From Desulfurococcales archaeon (GTDB taxonomy: Archaea > Thermoproteota > Thermoprotei_A > Sulfolobales > NBVN01): DNA of 7,118 nt. The translations under genes were made by a program, and so were the position numbers. Shown piece after piece: positions 5,201-7,118 of this stretch (within the stretch, counting starts at the first letter, position 1; the number at the start of each line of letters is the position of its first letter). The notes under the pieces are model-generated. The model saw only the letters and a list, made by a program, of their open reading frames with translations, did no database searches and was not told the origin of the DNA. The stretch is from positions 1-7,118 of the forward strand of contig JAGHCP010000119.1 in assembly GCA_021160415.1 (NCBI GenBank), read 5' to 3'.

Positions 5201-7118
5201 ATGTCAACTTACATATCCTCAGTGGATCTGAAGGTCAGGGAGAAAGTCCTTAAGAAGATGAGGAAGGAATTCGCTAAGCTAGCTAGGGATATCCTCGCAG
5301 GTAGGACCCCAACACTCGTAATTAAGAAGAGAACACTAGCTAACACGGTCTTTGATGTTGAGCTTGGGCACTTACGAATAGGTGACGCTACTCTTAAGAG
5401 GTCATTCCTCAATGTAGGTGAGGCCAAGAAATTCATGCAGACGGTCCTCATGGCCAGCATAATTTATGAGGCCCTAGCAAACAACGAGTTCCCAACTATC
5501 AGAGATCTCTACTACAGAGGTAAGCACACCATCAGATACCGTGATCTCGCATCAGGTAAGATAAAGCATGAGGAAACGTGGAGAGAGCAGAAAGAGTCGG
5601 ACTCCGTCATCAGGGACATTGAGGTACTCATAGGTATGCTCAGGGAGGACATGCTAATTCTAAGCAAGGAGAAAGGTAAAGTCGTAGGTGATATGAGGAT
5701 AAGGTCAGGCGACGACATAATAGATCTAAGCAAGATGGGTCACGGGGCCTACTCGATAGAGCCAACACCAGACCTCATAGAGTTCAAAGACGTTAACGCC
5801 GAGTTCGTTCTAGTTATAGAGAAGGATGCAGTTTTCCAGCAGCTCCACAGGGCAGGCTTCTGGAGGAAATACAAGGCACTCCTAATAACCAGCGCCGGAC
5901 AACCAGACAGAGCAACCAGAAGATTCGTCAGAAGATTAAACGAAGAACTAGGTCTCCCCATCTACATACTTACAGACAGCGTGCCGGCTGATGAAGTCGT
6001 CGTCGTCAAGGATCTGCTTACGGATGAAGTTATGATAGGTCCCGTAGAGGAGCTCGTTGGGAGGTACTTCACCCGTAACAAACCTAAAGAAAGAGCTCTA
6101 GCACCAATAGCCGTCATGTCATGGGATCCTCTGCATGGCAACATAAGGTGGGATGCTGTAGGGTATATCTACAGGCACCGCATCAAGGATAAGATACTGA
6201 AAATTAAGCTGAAAGGGAGGGGCACGGTAAGGGTTACTAAGGCTCATTCCTTGTTTGTGTTCCGTAACGGTAAGGTGGTTGTGGAGCCTGCATACAGAAT
6301 TAGGCCAGGGGATTACGTAGTAGTTGCGGAAAGAATGCCTTCACTACATAGGGAAGGGTACCCGGAGATAAAGGTTGCTGAGGAGTTAAGGAGGGCCCTA
6401 ATGGGTACTGAAGACTTCAGGAAGCTCGGCACAACCATCAAGGTAGTAGACGGGTCAGGGAGGAAGGTTAGGTTAGCAGAAGCAAGTGATGAGCAGCTAG
6501 CTACGGCTAACTACGTAGTGATGTCTCGGTCTAGAATAAAGATAGTGAACAGAGTTAAGGTCGATGAGGACCTTGCATGGGTTCTTGGGCTCTACACGGC
6601 TGAGGGTAGTGGCAGCAAAGGAAGGTACTTGACCTTCAATTTAGGTCCAGCTGAACATGAAAAAGCGGTGAGGGCCGCTGAGGTAATTGAGAGGAAGTTC
6701 GGCGTTAAACCTAAAATCAAGAAGGGAAGGAAGGGAACAGTAGTACTAATATCATCCCGTGTACTTTACCTGTTATTTAAAGCATTAGGTGCTCTCGGTA
6801 CTGCTAGAACTAAGAAAGTTCCGAAGATAATCATTAATGCGGGTAAGGAAGTAATCGCGGCCTACATTAAAGGGCTTCTGGATGTCGACGGAAGGATCGA
6901 CAAATACGGTGACGTGATGTATTCCACGCGCAGTGAGGTTCTCGCGAAGCAGGTCTTCCTATTGCTATTAAGCTTAGGGGTGAACCCATCATTAACTAGG
7001 GATGGTGATGATATAATTATCCGGGTAGGTAAAAGCGTCTCCAGAACACCGCCATCGCTTTACACCTACTTTACAGGGGATGAGCCTAGTGTAATTCTTG
7101 CTTCGGAGCCTACGTACG
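5201..7118 (+). CDS. top6A: DNA topoisomerase VI subunit A precursor with in-frame intein (partial, 3' end beyond window)
   Basis: Subunit A is the Spo11-like DNA-cleaving half of topoisomerase VI. Residues 1-259 are the N-extein and match archaeal Top6A closely: FMQTVLMASIIYEAL, the CAP/winged-helix motif TIRDLYYRGKH with Tyr105 as the expected DNA-linking tyrosine, WREQKESDSVI, GDMRIRSGDD, HGAYSIEPTPDL, and the Toprim start FVLVIEKDA with metal-binding Glu207, then ITSAGQPDRATRRFVRRLNEE and IYILTD ending at Asp259. In relatives the chain continues ADPYG, but here codon 260 begins an intein (5978) that stays open through the end of the window, with no stop or frameshift. The rest of Toprim, including the second Asp, must follow the intein. 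The precursor can be active only after protein splicing. It follows top6B by 25 bases in the same likely operon, which suits the A2B2 complex. Confidence 0.95.
   Translation, partial: MSTYISSVDLKVREKVLKKMRKEFAKLARDILAGRTPTLVIKKRTLANTVFDVELGHLRIGDATLKRSFLNVGEAKKFMQTVLMASIIYEALANNEFPTIRDLYYRGKHTIRYRDLASGKIKHEETWREQKESDSVIRDIEVLIGMLREDMLILSKEKGKVVGDMRIRSGDDIIDLSKMGHGAYSIEPTPDLIEFKDVNAEFVLVIEKDAVFQQLHRAGFWRKYKALLITSAGQPDRATRRFVRRLNEELGLPIYILTDSVPADEVVVVKDLLTDEVMIGPVEELVGRYFTRNKPKERALAPIAVMSWDPLHGNIRWDAVGYIYRHRIKDKILKIKLKGRGTVRVTKAHSLFVFRNGKVVVEPAYRIRPGDYVVVAERMPSLHREGYPEIKVAEELRRALMGTEDFRKLGTTIKVVDGSGRKVRLAEASDEQLATANYVVMSRSRIKIVNRVKVDEDLAWVLGLYTAEGSGSKGRYLTFNLGPAEHEKAVRAAEVIERKFGVKPKIKKGRKGTVVLISSRVLYLLFKALGALGTARTKKVPKIIINAGKEVIAAYIKGLLDVDGRIDKYGDVMYSTRSEVLAKQVFLLLLSLGVNPSLTRDGDDIIIRVGKSVSRTPPSLYTYFTGDEPSVILASEPTY
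5978..7118 (+). mobile_element. LAGLIDADG-type intein in top6A (5' 380 codons; C-terminus beyond window)
   Basis: This is a self-splicing protein insert with a homing-endonuclease domain. Numbered from Ser1 (codon 5978), block A is SVPADEVVVV followed by IGPVEELV. Block B is GTVRVTKAHSLFV with the Thr87-x-x-His90 motif needed for the first acyl shift, followed by EPAYRIRPGDYVVV, the usual end of the N-terminal Hint half. The endonuclease follows: LGLYTAEGS (203-211) is LAGLIDADG motif 1 with acidic Glu209, KKVPKIIIN fits block D, and YIKGLLDVDGRI (296-307) is motif 2 with Asp304. The two motifs are 93 residues apart, normal for a single-chain enzyme. Residue 1 is Ser rather than the commoner Cys. 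The C-terminal block, expected to end in His-Asn before a Ser, Thr or Cys, is not in the window. Family assignment is firm; splicing and cutting activity are inferred. Confidence 0.93.

Noticed and set aside
5975..5985. Group I or bulge-helix-bulge intron, or a frameshift, as the reason Top6A homology stops
   Set aside because: The frame continues uninterrupted into intein blocks A and B and two LAGLIDADG motifs, which explains the break as an intein.
5209..6144. Chain of minus-strand open frames antisense to top6A and the intein start
   Set aside because: They are Ser/Leu-rich mirror products of the coding strand with no motifs or start signals.
7005..7011. GTGATGA, resembling a C box of a C/D guide RNA
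   Set aside because: No D box (CTGA) or C'/D' pair at suitable spacing follows, and it lies in the intein coding frame.

Overview
This 7.1-kb window looks like a piece of a chromosome from a thermophilic archaeon, most likely of the Thermoproteota (crenarchaeal) lineage. The reasons are a DNA topoisomerase VI gene pair, an archaeal deoxyhypusine synthase, an archaeal/eukaryotic-type HisRS, a tRNA-splicing endonuclease paralogue that lacks its catalytic residues (typical of the heteromeric crenarchaeal enzyme), frequent GTG and TTG starts, AGG-dominated arginine codons, and a TATA box placed for a leaderless transcript. No genus can be named from sequence reading alone.

Layout. On the minus strand, 6-785 encodes an MtnA/eIF2B-like sugar-phosphate isomerase that stops about 100 residues short of the usual family length. 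Divergent from it, with only a few bases between the frames, is a tightly overlapping plus-strand cluster: a tRNA-endonuclease structural subunit (796-1347), hisS (1340-2614) and a deoxyhypusine synthase (2611-3531). The overlaps of 8 and 4 bases suggest one transcript. All three genes serve the translation machinery: tRNA intron removal, tRNA-His charging, and hypusine formation on aIF5A. A 69-base AT-rich spacer then holds a good TATA box for the second unit, top6B (3601-5175) followed after 25 bases by top6A (from 5201). Together these encode the A2B2 topoisomerase VI, the type IIB enzyme that relaxes and decatenates DNA.

The most notable feature is in top6A. The reading frame matches archaeal Top6A closely through residue 259, the first aspartate of the Toprim DxD metal-binding motif. 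At codon 260 (5978) it changes in frame into an intein, which continues beyond the end of the window. The intein has a Ser-1 splicing N-terminus, a block B TxxH motif and two LAGLIDADG homing-endonuclease motifs. Its C-terminal splicing block and the Top6A C-extein lie outside the window. The insertion separates the two Toprim aspartates, so the enzyme cannot be active until the intein has spliced out. I do not recall a described intein at this site, but I could not run the search that would settle this.

No rRNA, tRNA, CRISPR array or insertion sequence was seen. Apart from the 3532-3600 spacer and the few bases at 786-795, the window is essentially all coding.
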